A stretch of 64,000 nt of DNA. Origin: Sulfuricurvum sp. (GTDB taxonomy: Bacteria; Campylobacterota; Campylobacteria; Campylobacterales; Sulfurimonadaceae). The translations under genes were made by a program, and so were the position numbers. The stretch spans positions 53,813-117,812 of the forward strand of contig JAQULP010000004.1 in assembly GCA_028718525.1 (NCBI GenBank). Direction: 5' to 3'. This document shows, one piece after another, positions 17,482 to 28,198 of this stretch; within the stretch, counting starts at the first letter, position 1; every line of letters begins with the position of its first letter. A model generated the notes under the pieces. The model did no database searches. It was not told the origin of the DNA and saw nothing but the letters and a program-made list of their open reading frames with translations.

Positions 17482-19080
17482 ATGGAAAACTTACTCTTAT
17501 CAATCTTTTTGACGGTCGCCGTTGCAACCGTCCTCAACATTGTCCTTAAGCGATTCGGGATCTCGCACATCATCGGATACATCGCGACCGGAACCATCAT
17601 CAGCTATCTTTTTGGATTCAATGGAGACGGGATTGATTCGCTCAATCTCATCGGCGAGTTCGGAATCGTCTTTTTGATGTTTACCATCGGGCTGGAATTG
17701 AGTCTTGGAAAAATCAGAAAAATGAAAGAGATCCTTCTGACCAACGGCCTGATGCAAGTCGTCTTCAGTGTCATCGTCATCTTTTTTCTCTCCTATACCC
17801 TTTTTCATCTCGATTTTAATACCTCAATCATCGTCGCCTTGGCATTTTCCCTCTCCTCCACTGCGATCGTCCTCACCTATCTCAAAGAGTCCAAAGACAT
17901 CCATACCCCCTACGGACAAAAGTCGATGGGAATTTTGATTTTCCAGGATCTCGCCGTTATTCCGATTCTATTGCTCATCACCTTTTTGTCCAACGATAGC
18001 GCATCGATCGGCGAAATTCTTTTAAAAACCGCCGTTTCCGCCGTTTTTGTCGTCGTATTTATGTTTACCATCGGAGAAAAAATTGTCAATATCCTGTTGC
18101 AGTTTTCTGCTAAAACCGAACTCGAAGAGCTTTTTTTGGGTTCGGTTTTTTCGATCCTCATCGGTGCTTCGCTCCTTGCCCATGCGATGGGATTCACCTA
18201 CTCGTTGGGAGCTTTTATCGCCGGAATGATCATTGCCGATACCCGTTTCAACGTCAAAGTGGAATCGGATATTTCCACCTATAAAGACCTGTTGCTGGGG
18301 GCATTTTTCTTCGGGGTAGGAACCAAAATCGATATCCTCTATTTTTTGGAAAACATCCATATTATCACCTTTGTTTTCCTCTTCGCCATGCTCTTCAAAG
18401 CGGCTGTCATCTATGGCATCATCCGTCGTAATTCCGATAAGAATACTTCCGCGAAAACGGCCCTCTCCCTCGCCCAGATCGGGGAGTTCTCTTTTGCCGT
18501 CTTCGCAATGGCCGGTGCAGAAAAACTGATTACTCAGGAGATGGCCAGTTTTTTAATTCTGGTCAGCGTCATTTCGATGATTCTGACCCCGTTCATTATC
18601 GGAAATATTTATAAGCTTTCCTCATATTTTGAAAAAGAGTTTTACGAATCGGACGTCATTACCCCCATCGAGCGGCAAAATCACATCATCATTGCCGGAT
18701 TCGGTGTTTTGGGAAAAATCGTGGCATCCAATCTGCAAGCGCAACAAGGAAATTTCGTCATCATATCGGATAACCTCAAACACGTTCTCCACGCCCGTAA
18801 ATTAGGGTACATGGCCTATTTCGGACACCTTGACAAACTCCCCGTCCTCGAATCGTTGATGGTTAAAGAGGCCAAAGCGGTCATCATCACTATGATTAGT
18901 GAACAAAAACGGCGTTTGATAAGCGAAGCGGTACTTCGCTATGACCCAAAGGCCAAAATTATTTTAAAAATCGACAGTGTTGAAGAGCGCAAAAGTTTAC
19001 GGGATTTGTCAGAAATCCAATTGGTTGACGCCAGTTTCGAAGTGGCGGATTTACTCGTGAAACACGCGCTCAAAAACTAG
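17482..19080 (+). CDS. Kef-type monovalent cation:proton antiporter with TrkA-N domain
   Basis: 532 residues. About 12 membrane segments of the CPA2 Na+/H+ exchanger fold (1-385), including the region LAFSLSSTAIVLTYLKE typical of Kef proteins, followed by a cytoplasmic Rossmann-type TrkA-N/RCK domain (about 400-525; GFGVLGKIVASNL dinucleotide motif). It likely exports K+ or Na+ in exchange for protons under control of NAD(H) or a similar ligand. No KefF/KefG-type accessory gene is adjacent and there is no second TrkA-C domain. It is monocistronic and possibly leaderless (see the -10 entry). Confidence 0.9.
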   Translation: MENLLLSIFLTVAVATVLNIVLKRFGISHIIGYIATGTIISYLFGFNGDGIDSLNLIGEFGIVFLMFTIGLELSLGKIRKMKEILLTNGLMQVVFSVIVIFFLSYTLFHLDFNTSIIVALAFSLSSTAIVLTYLKESKDIHTPYGQKSMGILIFQDLAVIPILLLITFLSNDSASIGEILLKTAVSAVFVVVFMFTIGEKIVNILLQFSAKTELEELFLGSVFSILIGASLLAHAMGFTYSLGAFIAGMIIADTRFNVKVESDISTYKDLLLGAFFFGVGTKIDILYFLENIHIITFVFLFAMLFKAAVIYGIIRRNSDKNTSAKTALSLAQIGEFSFAVFAMAGAEKLITQEMASFLILVSVISMILTPFIIGNIYKLSSYFEKEFYESDVITPIERQNHIIIAGFGVLGKIVASNLQAQQGNFVIISDNLKHVLHARKLGYMAYFGHLDKLPVLESLMVKEAKAVIITMISEQKRRLISEAVLRYDPKAKIILKIDSVEERKSLRDLSEIQLVDASFEVADLLVKHALKN

Positions 19081-19155
19081 TTGACATCTTATTATCAATA
19101 ATTAACAATTTTTGCGGTAAAATTGGGCGATTTTTTACCCAAGGTGTTAACCAAT

Positions 19156-19599
19156 ATGATAGATGTCGTCCAAATTCAAAAAATTTTGCCCCACCGTTTC
19201 CCTTTTCTCCTCGTTGACCGCGTTACCGCGCTTACTCCGAATGAGTCACTTATCGGCTATAAAAACGTCACTATCGGCGAACAGATTTTTGAAGGCCATT
19301 TTCCGGGTCACCCTATTTATCCGGGTGTTATGATTCTTGAAGGGATGGCGCAAGCCGGAGGGATTTTGGCATTCCAAAGCATGGATATGACCGAAGAAGA
19401 GGCTGCCCAGAAAGTTGTCTATTTCATGAGTATCGACGGAGCCAAATTCCGAGCACCGGTTCGCCCGGGTGACCGCCTTGAATACCGCATGAGCGTTGTC
19501 AAACACAAAGGTTCGATTTGGGTATTGGAGGGGAAAGCGTATGTTGATGACACACTTGTCTCCGAAGCCGAACTCAAAGCCATGATCGTGGACAAGTAG
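19156..19599 (+). CDS. fabZ: 3-hydroxyacyl-ACP dehydratase
   Basis: 147 residues from ATG 19156, chosen because AAGGTG is nine bases upstream and the protein then starts at the family's usual [23 protein letters not shown]; an in-frame TTG at 19123 would add an unsupported tail. The hotdog dehydratase active site is seen in [21 protein letters not shown] (catalytic His and Glu). FabZ dehydrates 3-hydroxyacyl-ACP in fatty acid elongation. Five bases separate it from lpxA, with which it competes for hydroxyacyl-ACP, a common pairing. Confidence 0.96.
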   Translation: MIDVVQIQKILPHRFPFLLVDRVTALTPNESLIGYKNVTIGEQIFEGHFPGHPIYPGVMILEGMAQAGGILAFQSMDMTEEEAAQKVVYFMSIDGAKFRAPVRPGDRLEYRMSVVKHKGSIWVLEGKAYVDDTLVSEAELKAMIVDK

Positions 19600-19604
19600 G
19601 CCCT

Positions 19605-20387
19605 ATGAGCTTAATTTCACCTCACGCCATTATCGAAGAGGGGGCGATCATCGGTCCCGATGTCGAAATCGGTGCTTTTTGCTTCATTTCCGCTAATACG
19701 ACCATCGGTAAAGGGACTAAAATAGCCCATAATACCTGCATATACGGAAAAACGACCATTGGCGAATATAATAATATTTTTTCCCATGCAGTACTTGGTT
19801 CTGTCCCACAGGATCTAAAATACGCCGGTGAAGAGGTTGAACTGATCATCGGAGACCACAATACTATCCGGGAGTTCACCCTGTTCAATCCCGGAACGGC
19901 GGGAGGCGGAAGCAAAACGGTAGTCGGAAACCATAATTTATTTATGGGTTATGTCCACCTGGGTCATGATGTCATTATCGGAGACCACTGCATACTCGCC
20001 AATGCGGCAACCCTTGCCGGACATGTCGAAATGGGCAATCATGCCGTTATCGGAGGAATGACCCCCGTCCATCAATTTGTCAAAATCGGCGATTATGCCA
20101 TGATAGCCGGTGCCTCAGCCCTCTCTCAGGATGTACCTCCTTATTGTTTGGCAGAGGGGAATCGTGCGGTACTTCGCGGACTAAATCTAAACGGACTGCG
20201 TCGCCATATAGCGCGCAGCGATATCGACGCATTGCGCAGTGCTTATCGCGAACTGTTTGAATCCGGCAAACCGCTTCAAGATCAGGCCTCCGATTTATTC
20301 GAAAACACAACCAACGAATTTGTAAAAAATCTCTGCACCTTTATCATTAACACCAAACGGGGCATCCCTTATGAAAGGAATCAATAA
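19605..20387 (+). CDS. lpxA: UDP-N-acetylglucosamine acyltransferase
   Basis: 260 residues. Left-handed beta-helix of hexapeptide repeats (from [23 protein letters not shown] onward) and the C-terminal helical domain typical of LpxA. The catalytic His is in [15 protein letters not shown]. It performs the first step of lipid A synthesis, transferring 3-hydroxyacyl from ACP to UDP-GlcNAc. Its stop overlaps the clpX start by one base (TAATG). Confidence 0.96.
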   Translation: MSLISPHAIIEEGAIIGPDVEIGAFCFISANTTIGKGTKIAHNTCIYGKTTIGEYNNIFSHAVLGSVPQDLKYAGEEVELIIGDHNTIREFTLFNPGTAGGGSKTVVGNHNLFMGYVHLGHDVIIGDHCILANAATLAGHVEMGNHAVIGGMTPVHQFVKIGDYAMIAGASALSQDVPPYCLAEGNRAVLRGLNLNGLRRHIARSDIDALRSAYRELFESGKPLQDQASDLFENTTNEFVKNLCTFIINTKRGIPYERNQ

Positions 20388-21619
20388 TGATTCACCGCCA
20401 TTGCAGTTTCTGTGACGCTCAAGAGAGCGATCATAACCCGCTCATCGCCGGAAACAACGTCTATATTTGCAAAAACTGCGTTTTTTCCGCATACAAAATC
20501 ATGTTTGGCGACTCCGAAGGAGAAACTCCGTCGGTATCCGAAACCAAAAACAGCGAGCTTCTAACCCCTAAAGAGTTGAATACTTTTTTAGGACAATACA
20601 TCATCGGTCAAGAGCGCGCACGCAAACTCCTATCGGTAGCCGTGTACAACCATTACAAACGTATTTTCAAGCATACCCTTATCGATGATGATACGGAAAT
20701 CGCCAAATCAAACGTTTTGCTGATCGGACCGACCGGAAGCGGAAAAACGCTGATGGCCCAAACCATCGCCCGTGTTCTGAACGTACCGATCGCGATTGCC
20801 GATGCAACCAGCCTCACCGAAGCGGGCTATGTCGGTGAAGACGTTGAAAACATCCTCACCAAACTTCTCCAAGCGGCAGATGGCGATGTTGAACGGGCAC
20901 AGCAGGGGATCGTTTTTATCGATGAGATCGATAAAATTTCCCGCATGAGCGAAAACCGCTCTATTACCCGTGACGTATCCGGTGAAGGGGTTCAGCAGGC
21001 ACTGTTGAAAATAATCGAAGGGGCGGTTGTCAATATCCCTCCCAAAGGGGGACGCAAACACCCGAATCAAGATTTCATCCAAATCGACACCTCCGGGATT
21101 CTCTTCATTTGCGGAGGGGCATTTGACGGCCTGAGCCAGATTCTTGAACGTAAAAAAGGAAATAATGTCATGGGATTCGGCCATGACAAGCGAAATACGG
21201 CCGATATCGACGACAGTTATGAAAATGTAGAACCGGACGATTTGGTCAGCTATGGCCTGATCCCAGAACTCATCGGACGGCTTCCGATCATTGCATCTCT
21301 CAATAAAATCACCGAAGAGGAGATGGTCCGTATTTTGACGGAGCCTAAAAATTCACTGGTCAAACAATACACCAAACTTTTTGCAATCGATGATGTAGAA
21401 CTCTCGTTTGATAAAGAGGCACTGAATGCAATAGCGGCCAAAGCACTTTCTCGTAAAACCGGAGCACGGGGTCTTCGTGCGATTCTTGAAGAGATCATGG
21501 GTGACATTATGTACGAACTTCCTGAATACAGCGGGTATGAGGTAATGATTACCAAAGATGTCGTTGAAGAAAACAATCAGCCGGTTTATATCAAAAAATC
21601 GAAACAAAAAAGCGCATAG
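20387..21619 (+). CDS. clpX: ATP-dependent Clp protease ATP-binding subunit ClpX
   Basis: 410 residues. N-terminal zinc finger (Cys residues in HCSFCDAQ and YICKNCV), Walker A GPTGSGKT, pore loop [11 protein letters not shown], Walker [10 protein letters not shown], and the sensor region [14 protein letters not shown]. It unfolds substrates and feeds them to ClpP. clpP is not in the window. Translationally coupled to lpxA; nine bases before mreB, so envelope, proteolysis and shape genes share a transcript. Confidence 0.97.
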   Translation: MIHRHCSFCDAQESDHNPLIAGNNVYICKNCVFSAYKIMFGDSEGETPSVSETKNSELLTPKELNTFLGQYIIGQERARKLLSVAVYNHYKRIFKHTLIDDDTEIAKSNVLLIGPTGSGKTLMAQTIARVLNVPIAIADATSLTEAGYVGEDVENILTKLLQAADGDVERAQQGIVFIDEIDKISRMSENRSITRDVSGEGVQQALLKIIEGAVVNIPPKGGRKHPNQDFIQIDTSGILFICGGAFDGLSQILERKKGNNVMGFGHDKRNTADIDDSYENVEPDDLVSYGLIPELIGRLPIIASLNKITEEEMVRILTEPKNSLVKQYTKLFAIDDVELSFDKEALNAIAAKALSRKTGARGLRAILEEIMGDIMYELPEYSGYEVMITKDVVEENNQPVYIKKSKQKSA

Positions 21620-21627
21620 GAGAGACA

Positions 21628-22665
21628 ATGCTATTTAATAAACTTATCGGAATGTTCTCAAACGATCTCTCTATCGATTTAGGAACCGCCAATACGATCG
21701 TGATTGCAAAAGGGAAAGGGATCATCATTAATGAGCCTTCCGTCGTTGCCGTCAAAATGGAAAAATACGGTCAACAGCGTGTTCTCGCCGTCGGACGCGA
21801 AGCCAAAGAGATGGTCGGAAAGACTCCGGGCAACATCAAAGCGATCCGTCCTATGCGAGACGGTGTTATCGCCGATTTCGACATGACTGAAAAAATGATT
21901 CGAAAATTTATTGAAAAAGCCCATGGACGAACAAGCCTTATCAGTCCCCGCATTATCATCTGTATCCCTTACGGCCTCACACAGGTTGAGCGCAAAGCGG
22001 TCCGTGAATCGGCAATGAGTGCCGGAGCACGCGAAGTGTATCTGATCGACGAACCGATGGCAGCCGCTATCGGAGCCGGAATCGATATACGCGAACCCAA
22101 AGGGAACATCATCGTCGATATCGGGGGCGGTACGACCGAAATCGGCGTTATCTCATTAGGAGGATTGGTTCTTTGCCGCTCTATCCGTGTCGCAGGGGAA
22201 AAAATTGACCGTGCGATCATGGATTACGTCAAACGTAAATACAACCTCCTTATCGGGGAACGCATTGCGGAAGATATTAAAATCAATATCGGTACGGCAA
22301 TGCCTTTATCCCAAGAGCTTAAAATGATTATCAACGGACGTGACCAGGTGGAAGGGCTTTTGACCTCCATTGAGCTCTCCAGCGAAGATGCCCGTGAAGC
22401 GATGCGTGATCCCCTAAAAGAGATACTTGAAGCCATCCGCGATGTTCTTGAAAACATGCCTCCGGATCTTGCAGGGGATATCGTCAATAATGGGGTAATT
22501 CTGACCGGGGGCGGTGCATTGATCCGTCAACTGGACAAATATATTTCAGAAATCATTAAAATTCCTGTCTACGTAGCCGATGAGCCGCTTTTATGTGTTG
22601 CGCGTGGAACCGGCAGAGCACTCGAAGAGATTGATCAGCTCCACGAACTCTTCGATAATGAATAA
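21628..22665 (+). CDS. mreB: Rod shape-determining protein MreB
   Basis: 345 residues. Actin-fold ATPase: phosphate 1 loop LSIDLGTANTIV, phosphate 2 IIVDIGGGTTEIGVISLGG, adenosine loop VILTGGGALIRQL, and an amphipathic N-terminal membrane anchor. It polymerises beneath the inner membrane and guides lateral wall synthesis, consistent with rod or curved cells. Ends overlapping mreC by eight bases. Confidence 0.98.
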   Translation: MLFNKLIGMFSNDLSIDLGTANTIVIAKGKGIIINEPSVVAVKMEKYGQQRVLAVGREAKEMVGKTPGNIKAIRPMRDGVIADFDMTEKMIRKFIEKAHGRTSLISPRIIICIPYGLTQVERKAVRESAMSAGAREVYLIDEPMAAAIGAGIDIREPKGNIIVDIGGGTTEIGVISLGGLVLCRSIRVAGEKIDRAIMDYVKRKYNLLIGERIAEDIKINIGTAMPLSQELKMIINGRDQVEGLLTSIELSSEDAREAMRDPLKEILEAIRDVLENMPPDLAGDIVNNGVILTGGGALIRQLDKYISEIIKIPVYVADEPLLCVARGTGRALEEIDQLHELFDNE

Positions 22666-23419
22666 ACAGACGTTAACGGTTGCCCTCTTCCTTGCCATGG
22701 CGGTAGGGGGAGCACTCTATTTTACCAATTTTCTCCAATCTCCTATTCTCAATGTAACTCTTGCCGTTAAATCCTTTTATCGTGAAGGGACGGAATCGAT
22801 ACAAAACAGCATCGATGAACATTTTGATCAACAAGATACCATTATCGATCTACGCACTAAAAACCGCTATTATGAAAAAGAGCTTTTAGCCCTTCATCAA
22901 ATTTCCGATGAATACCAAAAACTCCTGTATGAACACAACAGCACCTTTCAAACATCACCGCAAACCGCTCTGATCCGAACCCTCTCTTACGTCCGTTTCG
23001 GTGACCCCCACAGAGTATGGGTTGAAATGGATAATTTCGACCCCTCAAAAGTTTACGGTCTTTTATACCGGGGATATGCGGCAGGAATCGTGGTCGCCAA
23101 CAATAACCGTCCGATCGCTTTGCTCAACGGGGACATTAAAAGTTCTTACGCCGTCAACGTCGGAGCTTCACAGGCACCCGGGATTGTACGCGGAAATAAT
23201 GAACGCCGCTTGATCGTTGAGTTTATTCCGACATGGATTCCGATTTCTGTCGGCGACGAAGTACTCACTTCCGGATTGGACCGTATCTTTTTAGCCGGCC
23301 TCAAAGTTGGAAAAGTTGTCTCCATCACCAAAGCCAGCGGTTATCAAAGTGCGGTGATTGAACCCTATTTTTACGGCAAAAATCCTGCCTATTTTCATGT
23401 TATTACCCAGGTGAGATAA
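22658..23419 (+). CDS. mreC: Rod shape-determining protein MreC
   Basis: 253 residues from ATG 22658, which lies inside the last codons of mreB; a frame starting further upstream only reads mreB out of phase. One N-terminal membrane segment (LTVALFLAMAVGGALYF), a coiled coil, then the periplasmic beta-rich MreC domain (VLTSGLDRIFLAGLKVGKVVSI). It links MreB to the wall synthesis enzymes. mreD does not follow; carB comes next under its own promoter. Confidence 0.93.
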   Translation: MNKQTLTVALFLAMAVGGALYFTNFLQSPILNVTLAVKSFYREGTESIQNSIDEHFDQQDTIIDLRTKNRYYEKELLALHQISDEYQKLLYEHNSTFQTSPQTALIRTLSYVRFGDPHRVWVEMDNFDPSKVYGLLYRGYAAGIVVANNNRPIALLNGDIKSSYAVNVGASQAPGIVRGNNERRLIVEFIPTWIPISVGDEVLTSGLDRIFLAGLKVGKVVSITKASGYQSAVIEPYFYGKNPAYFHVITQVR

Positions 23420-23450
23420 TCGTTGTAATCGGATTTTAAGTGCTTCTCGA

Positions 23451-23456
23451 CTATAA
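23451..23456 (+). promoter_or_regulatory. -10 box for the carB operon
   Basis: A perfect TATAAT 29 bp before the carB ATG, with no recognisable -35. It would drive the long carB to MBL-hydrolase transcript. Confidence 0.55.
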
Positions 23457-23485
23457 TAATAAAATTTTTATGACGAGGGGTCTCA

Positions 23486-26400
23486 ATGCCAAAACGCGAC
23501 GACATCAAAACGATATTACTCATCGGATCAGGCCCGATCGTCATCGGTCAAGCCTGTGAATTTGACTACTCTGGAACACAAGCGGTTAAAACACTAAAAG
23601 AGCTCGGATACCGCGTAGTTTTGATCAACTCCAATCCGGCAACAATTATGACCGACCCTGAATTTGCCGATCGAACCTACATCGAACCTATCAAACCTGA
23701 AATCATTGCCGAAATTATCAAAAAAGAGAAGGTTGATGCCATTTTACCGACCATGGGTGGACAAACAGCGCTCAATGCAGCAATGAAAATGCACGAAATG
23801 GGGATGCTCGAGGGGATAGAGTTTCTCGGAGCCAATCCTAGTGCCATTAAAAAAGGGGAAGACCGCCAAGCTTTCAAAGAGGCGATGATCAAAATCGGAA
23901 TGGACTTGCCTATCTCCCGCTATGCCTATAACATGGACGAAGCGATGGCAGCCGCCGAAGCGATCGGCTTCCCGATTATCATCCGCGCCTCCTATACCCT
24001 TGCAGGGGGAGGAAGCGGTGTTGCTTACAATATCGACGAATTCAAACTTCTGGCGCAACGCGGTCTTGATGAATCTCCTATCACCGAAATTTTAATTGAA
24101 GAGTCGCTTCTGGGATGGAAAGAGTACGAGATGGAGGTTATCCGTGACCGTAACGACAACTGCATCATCGTCTGCTCCATCGAAAACTTCGATCCGATGG
24201 GGGTACATACGGGAGATTCTATCACCGTTGCCCCAGCCCTGACGCTTACCGACAAAGAGTATCAGCGGATGCGTGATGCATCGTTTGCCATTTTGCGCGA
24301 AATCGGCGTCGATACGGGAGGATCCAACGTACAGTTCTCCGTCAACCCGAAAACAGGGCGTATGATCGTTATCGAGATGAACCCGCGTGTATCGCGTTCA
24401 TCGGCATTGGCTTCCAAAGCGACCGGTTACCCGATCGCCAAAGTGGCGACATTGCTTGCCGTCGGCTTTACCCTCGATGAGATCACCAACGACATTACCG
24501 GAACCCCTGCGGCGTTTGAACCGGTAATCGACTATATCGTTACCAAAGTGCCGCGCTTTACGTTCGAAAAATTCCCGGAAGCGGAATCAACCCTCACCAC
24601 CAGCATGAAATCGGTCGGTGAAGCGATGGCAATCGGCCGTACTTTCAAAGAGTCGGTTCAAAAAGCTCTTTGTTCGCTCGAAACGGGTCTCAGCGGTTTC
24701 GATCCGATCGATGCCGATCTCGAATTTGTCAAACACGAAATCCGCCGTCCGAATGCAGAGCGTATCCTCTACGTAGGGCAAGGTTTCCGTATGGGCCTTT
24801 CGAAAGAGGAGATTTTTGAACTTTCCAAAATCGATCCATGGTTCCTGACCCAAATCGAAGAGATCATTGCGCAAGAAACCGTTATCACAACTGCTACCCT
24901 TTCGGATGAATCGCAACTTCGCCGCCTTAAAGCCGACGGTTTCTCGGACAAAAACATCGCCCGTCTTATCACCCAAAACGGGGGAAGTGCGAAAGAAACG
25001 GATATTTACGAAGCACGTAAAGCGCTGGATATCATGTTTGAATACAATGAAGTCGATACCTGTGCGGCAGAGTTCGGGTCGCTCACTCCGTATCTTTACT
25101 CGACAACCAATATCAGCCGTCTTGGACTTCAGGCACCGCGTCAAAGCGACAAGAAAAAAGTGATGATCCTCGGCGGCGGACCGAACCGTATCGGACAGGG
25201 GATCGAATTCGACTACTGCTGTGTTCACGCCTCATTCGCCCTCAAAGAGATGGGGATCGAAACAATCATGGTCAACTGTAATCCCGAAACGGTTTCAACC
25301 GACTACGATACTTCCGATGTCCTCTATTTTGAGCCGATCGATTTCGAACACGTCCGTTCCATCGTCGATGCGGAACAACCGGATGGTATCATCGTCCACT
25401 TTGGAGGGCAGACTCCTCTCAAGCTTGCCAATGGATTACATGCGATCGGTGCTAAAATCGCAGGAACCTCGGCGGAAGTAATCGACTTGGCCGAAAACCG
25501 TGAAAAATTCTCCGCATTCGTTATCGAACAAGGGTTGAAGCAACCGGAAAACGGTCTTTCCATGACCAAAGAGGGGGCATTCGAGATTGCCGAAAAACTG
25601 GGCTACCCGGTATTGGTCCGTCCGTCGTACGTTTTGGGTGGACGTGCAATGCGTATCGTTTATAACGAAGAGGAACTCCGTACCTATATGGATGTAGCGG
25701 TGTCGGTCAGCAACGATTCGCCGGTGCTTGTTGATAAATTCCTCGACCAGGCGGTAGAGCTTGACGTTGATGCGATCAGTGACGGTAACGAAGTGTATAT
25801 CGGATCGGTTATGCAGCATATCGAAGAAGCGGGGATTCACTCGGGTGACAGTGCCTGTTCATTGCCGCCGGTCAGTCTCAGTGCGGAGATTCAGGCACAA
25901 GTTGAACAACAAACGAAAAAAATTGCGTTGGGTCTTGGCGTCATCGGTCTACTCAACATCCAATACGCCATTTATCAAAATGAAGTTTACCTGATTGAAG
26001 TCAATCCACGTGCATCACGAACCGTGCCGTTTGTTTCCAAAGCCACCGGCATGCCGTTAGCCAAAGTCGCTACCCGTGTTATGCTCGGAGATACCCTCCG
26101 CAATGCACTTAAGTTCTACGACAACTATAACATCGTCATGGAAGCCGACGGTCTTCTAAAACCCCGTTTAAAAGGGCATGTTGCCATTAAGGAAGCGGTA
26201 TTCCCGTTCAATAAACTCTACGGTGCCGACCTTGTTCTCTCGCCTGAGATGAAATCGACCGGTGAGGTTATGGGGATCAGCGACAATTTCGGCGTGAGCT
26301 TTGCGAAAAGCCAATTGGCGGCTGGTAACAAAATTCCGACATCAGGTACCTGTTTCCTCTCTTTTATCGAAATGGACAAAGCACATGCTCCGGAGATCGC

Positions 26401-26743
26401 ACGCGGATTGCATAATCAAGGATTTAAGCTGGTAGCTACCCGAGGTACGCAAAAAGCCATTGAAGCCGCCGGTATCCCATGTGAAGCCGTTCTCAAAATC
26501 TCCGAAGGGCGTCCGAATATTGAAGACATTATGAAAAACGGAGAGATTTCTCTAGCTATCAATACGTCCGATAATAAAACCTCGAAAAAAGATGCTGAAC
26601 AAATTCGCCAAATCGTCTTACGAATGGGGATCCCTTATTTTACGACCTTGAGTGCTGCACGCGCTGCAATCGAAGCGATGGGCCATATGCATGACGACAG
26701 TTGGATGGAACCGCTTCCTATCCAAGATTATCTTATCTCATAA
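23486..26743 (+). CDS. carB: Carbamoyl-phosphate synthase large subunit
   Basis: 1085 residues, full length. Two homologous ATP-grasp halves, each starting with a glycine-rich PreATP motif ([20 protein letters not shown] and [19 protein letters not shown]), then the C-terminal allosteric (MGS-like) domain from about residue 940. It makes carbamoyl phosphate from glutamine-derived ammonia, bicarbonate and 2 ATP for pyrimidines and arginine. carA is not here; argD appears elsewhere in the window. Three bases separate its stop from the YrdC-like gene. Confidence 0.98.
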   Translation: MPKRDDIKTILLIGSGPIVIGQACEFDYSGTQAVKTLKELGYRVVLINSNPATIMTDPEFADRTYIEPIKPEIIAEIIKKEKVDAILPTMGGQTALNAAMKMHEMGMLEGIEFLGANPSAIKKGEDRQAFKEAMIKIGMDLPISRYAYNMDEAMAAAEAIGFPIIIRASYTLAGGGSGVAYNIDEFKLLAQRGLDESPITEILIEESLLGWKEYEMEVIRDRNDNCIIVCSIENFDPMGVHTGDSITVAPALTLTDKEYQRMRDASFAILREIGVDTGGSNVQFSVNPKTGRMIVIEMNPRVSRSSALASKATGYPIAKVATLLAVGFTLDEITNDITGTPAAFEPVIDYIVTKVPRFTFEKFPEAESTLTTSMKSVGEAMAIGRTFKESVQKALCSLETGLSGFDPIDADLEFVKHEIRRPNAERILYVGQGFRMGLSKEEIFELSKIDPWFLTQIEEIIAQETVITTATLSDESQLRRLKADGFSDKNIARLITQNGGSAKETDIYEARKALDIMFEYNEVDTCAAEFGSLTPYLYSTTNISRLGLQAPRQSDKKKVMILGGGPNRIGQGIEFDYCCVHASFALKEMGIETIMVNCNPETVSTDYDTSDVLYFEPIDFEHVRSIVDAEQPDGIIVHFGGQTPLKLANGLHAIGAKIAGTSAEVIDLAENREKFSAFVIEQGLKQPENGLSMTKEGAFEIAEKLGYPVLVRPSYVLGGRAMRIVYNEEELRTYMDVAVSVSNDSPVLVDKFLDQAVELDVDAISDGNEVYIGSVMQHIEEAGIHSGDSACSLPPVSLSAEIQAQVEQQTKKIALGLGVIGLLNIQYAIYQNEVYLIEVNPRASRTVPFVSKATGMPLAKVATRVMLGDTLRNALKFYDNYNIVMEADGLLKPRLKGHVAIKEAVFPFNKLYGADLVLSPEMKSTGEVMGISDNFGVSFAKSQLAAGNKIPTSGTCFLSFIEMDKAHAPEIARGLHNQGFKLVATRGTQKAIEAAGIPCEAVLKISEGRPNIEDIMKNGEISLAINTSDNKTSKKDAEQIRQIVLRMGIPYFTTLSAARAAIEAMGHMHDDSWMEPLPIQDYLIS

Positions 26744-26746
26744 CTA

Positions 26747-27178
26747 ATGGATAAGGTTCTCCTTGCTCAAACCGACACTACCGTCGGTTTTCTTTCTCAA
26801 AGCGCCGAACGTTTAGAGAAGATTAAAATGCGCAGCGGAGACAAACCTTTTTTAAAGGTATACGCCGAACTCAAAATTATCCGTCGTGATATACGGATCC
26901 CTTCATCGCATAAACAACGGCTTCGTCACGCTTCCAAAACAACCTTTATCGTAAAGAATCAAGCTTTCCGTCATGTCGGCGATCTTGAACATGCCCGCTT
27001 GATCACCCCGTACCAATGGCTTTACTCCACTTCGGCGAATGAAAGCGGAAAGAGCTATAATCCTGATTTTTGCTTTTCAGCCGCCGACTGGATTATCGAA
27101 GATCATCGGGGATTCAGTGAGCGCTCCGCTTCGCGCATCTATAAACTCGGTCGATTCCGTCTACGGAGAATACGATGA
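26747..27178 (+). CDS. Short Sua5/YciO/YrdC-like protein
   Basis: 143 residues, against roughly 190-200 for standard YrdC/TsaC. The fold is recognised by AQTDTTVGFLS at the start, the KxR-type IKMRSGDKPF, the family's STSANESGKSYN nucleotide-binding segment and a closing IYKLGRFR. TsaC makes threonylcarbamoyl-adenylate for t6A at tRNA position 37; whether this shortened, diverged protein does so is doubtful. Members following carB are found in related species by my recollection. The stop overlaps the next gene (ATGA). Confidence 0.75.
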   Translation: MDKVLLAQTDTTVGFLSQSAERLEKIKMRSGDKPFLKVYAELKIIRRDIRIPSSHKQRLRHASKTTFIVKNQAFRHVGDLEHARLITPYQWLYSTSANESGKSYNPDFCFSAADWIIEDHRGFSERSASRIYKLGRFRLRRIR

Positions 27179-27612
27179 TTAAAATGGTGCAAGCTTTTCT
27201 GACAGGTGTCTTGTTTACCCTGGTTTTTGATTTTCTATTTTTCTTGGGATTGAAGCTGAACTATATTGACATGCACGGCATTAAACTCTATTTCAACCCT
27301 TTTTTTGTCGATAATCAAAATATTGGAATCTATTTGGCCCTCTCCCTCATCATCGGATGGCTAAGTACCTACTTGCCCAATCGAAAGTCGGCTTCCATCT
27401 TTATTGTTCTTTTGTTTATTCTCAGTTTGCTGCCGCTGATCCCCTCATTCGGGGGAAAAATCGGAGATATTCTCTTTCGGCACAAAAATCTTGAAATATC
27501 GATCCCTCCCCACCTTTTTCGTGGAGATACCCTTTATACGGATCGTCATCAACTCTATTTTTACGATACCGATTTAAACCGTCTTATTACATTACCAAAG
27601 GAGAAAAAATGA
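27175..27612 (+). CDS. Hypothetical inner-membrane protein
   Basis: 145 residues, unrecognised. An N-terminal hydrophobic segment (about 7-26), two more (about 50-68 and 72-92), then a soluble C-terminal part of about 45 residues with several aromatic residues that probably lies in the periplasm. Coupled at both ends by ATGA overlaps, between the YrdC-like gene and the UPF0323 lipoprotein gene. The tight coupling to a lipoprotein and an ATP-grasp enzyme makes it a possible membrane component of that system; nothing in the sequence assigns a function. Confidence 0.7.
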   Translation: MIKMVQAFLTGVLFTLVFDFLFFLGLKLNYIDMHGIKLYFNPFFVDNQNIGIYLALSLIIGWLSTYLPNRKSASIFIVLLFILSLLPLIPSFGGKIGDILFRHKNLEISIPPHLFRGDTLYTDRHQLYFYDTDLNRLITLPKEKK

Positions 27613-28196
27613 AACATATCAATAGTGCCAATTCCGTCTATTTAGGAGCTATGAGTGCGGCTATTATCCTCGCGCTTAACGGATGCCAAAGTGCTCCTGA
27701 TGAGCAATCAAACGTACAGGCCGAAGGGGAAAATAAATTTATTGTCGTCGAACAGCTCAGCAGCGGAAAATACGTTGTCGTCGAAGAGATGCCGACAACA
27801 GGTCCAAGCCGTGCCCTGATCCGTGAAAAAGACGAAAACGGAACGGTATCCGAACGTGTCATGAGCGAAGCGGAAATGAAAGAGCTGGCAGACCAAGAGT
27901 ACAAGAAAATGCAGGAAGGAAAATCGGAACTCAATGCCGAACCTCAAGGCGAAGGTATGGGATTGGCGGGGACGATCCTGGCTGCAGCCGGCGGTGCACT
28001 GCTTGGAAACATGATCGGTAACGCTTTGATGAATAATTCCACTTTCCGCAAAAATCAAGATGCGTCCAACCGTTCGGCCTATCACCGCTCGGCCAGCGGT
28101 GCAACCGGAACCGGTGCGGCAACGACGCAGAAAAAGAGCTTTTTCGGCAGTTCTTCTTCTAAAAGCACCTCCGGCAGTAGCAGTTTCGGAGGATGA
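27609..28196 (+). CDS. UPF0323 family lipoprotein with Ser/Gly-rich tail
   Basis: 195 residues. Signal peptide with lipobox LNGC (Cys26), a soluble region, a glycine/alanine hydrophobic hairpin (GLAGTILAAAGGALLGNMIGNALM, two halves, about 117-140) and a low-complexity Ser/Gly/Thr tail ending Gly-Gly. Matches the UPF0323 lipoproteins of Campylobacter and Helicobacter (for example Cj0371), which also precede a glutathionylspermidine-synthase-like gene. The layout recalls E. coli YgiB (lipoprotein) and YgiC (ATP-grasp). The last codons GGA GGA also form the SD of the next gene. Function unknown. Confidence 0.85.
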   Translation: MKHINSANSVYLGAMSAAIILALNGCQSAPDEQSNVQAEGENKFIVVEQLSSGKYVVVEEMPTTGPSRALIREKDENGTVSERVMSEAEMKELADQEYKKMQEGKSELNAEPQGEGMGLAGTILAAAGGALLGNMIGNALMNNSTFRKNQDASNRSAYHRSASGATGTGAATTQKKSFFGSSSSKSTSGSSSFGG

Positions 28197-28198
28197 AT

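Noticed and set aside
19081..19109. TTGACA ... AACAAT as a fabZ promoter
   Set aside because: The -35 is perfect and the 17-bp spacing is right, but the -10 matches poorly; left out of the feature list as unproven.
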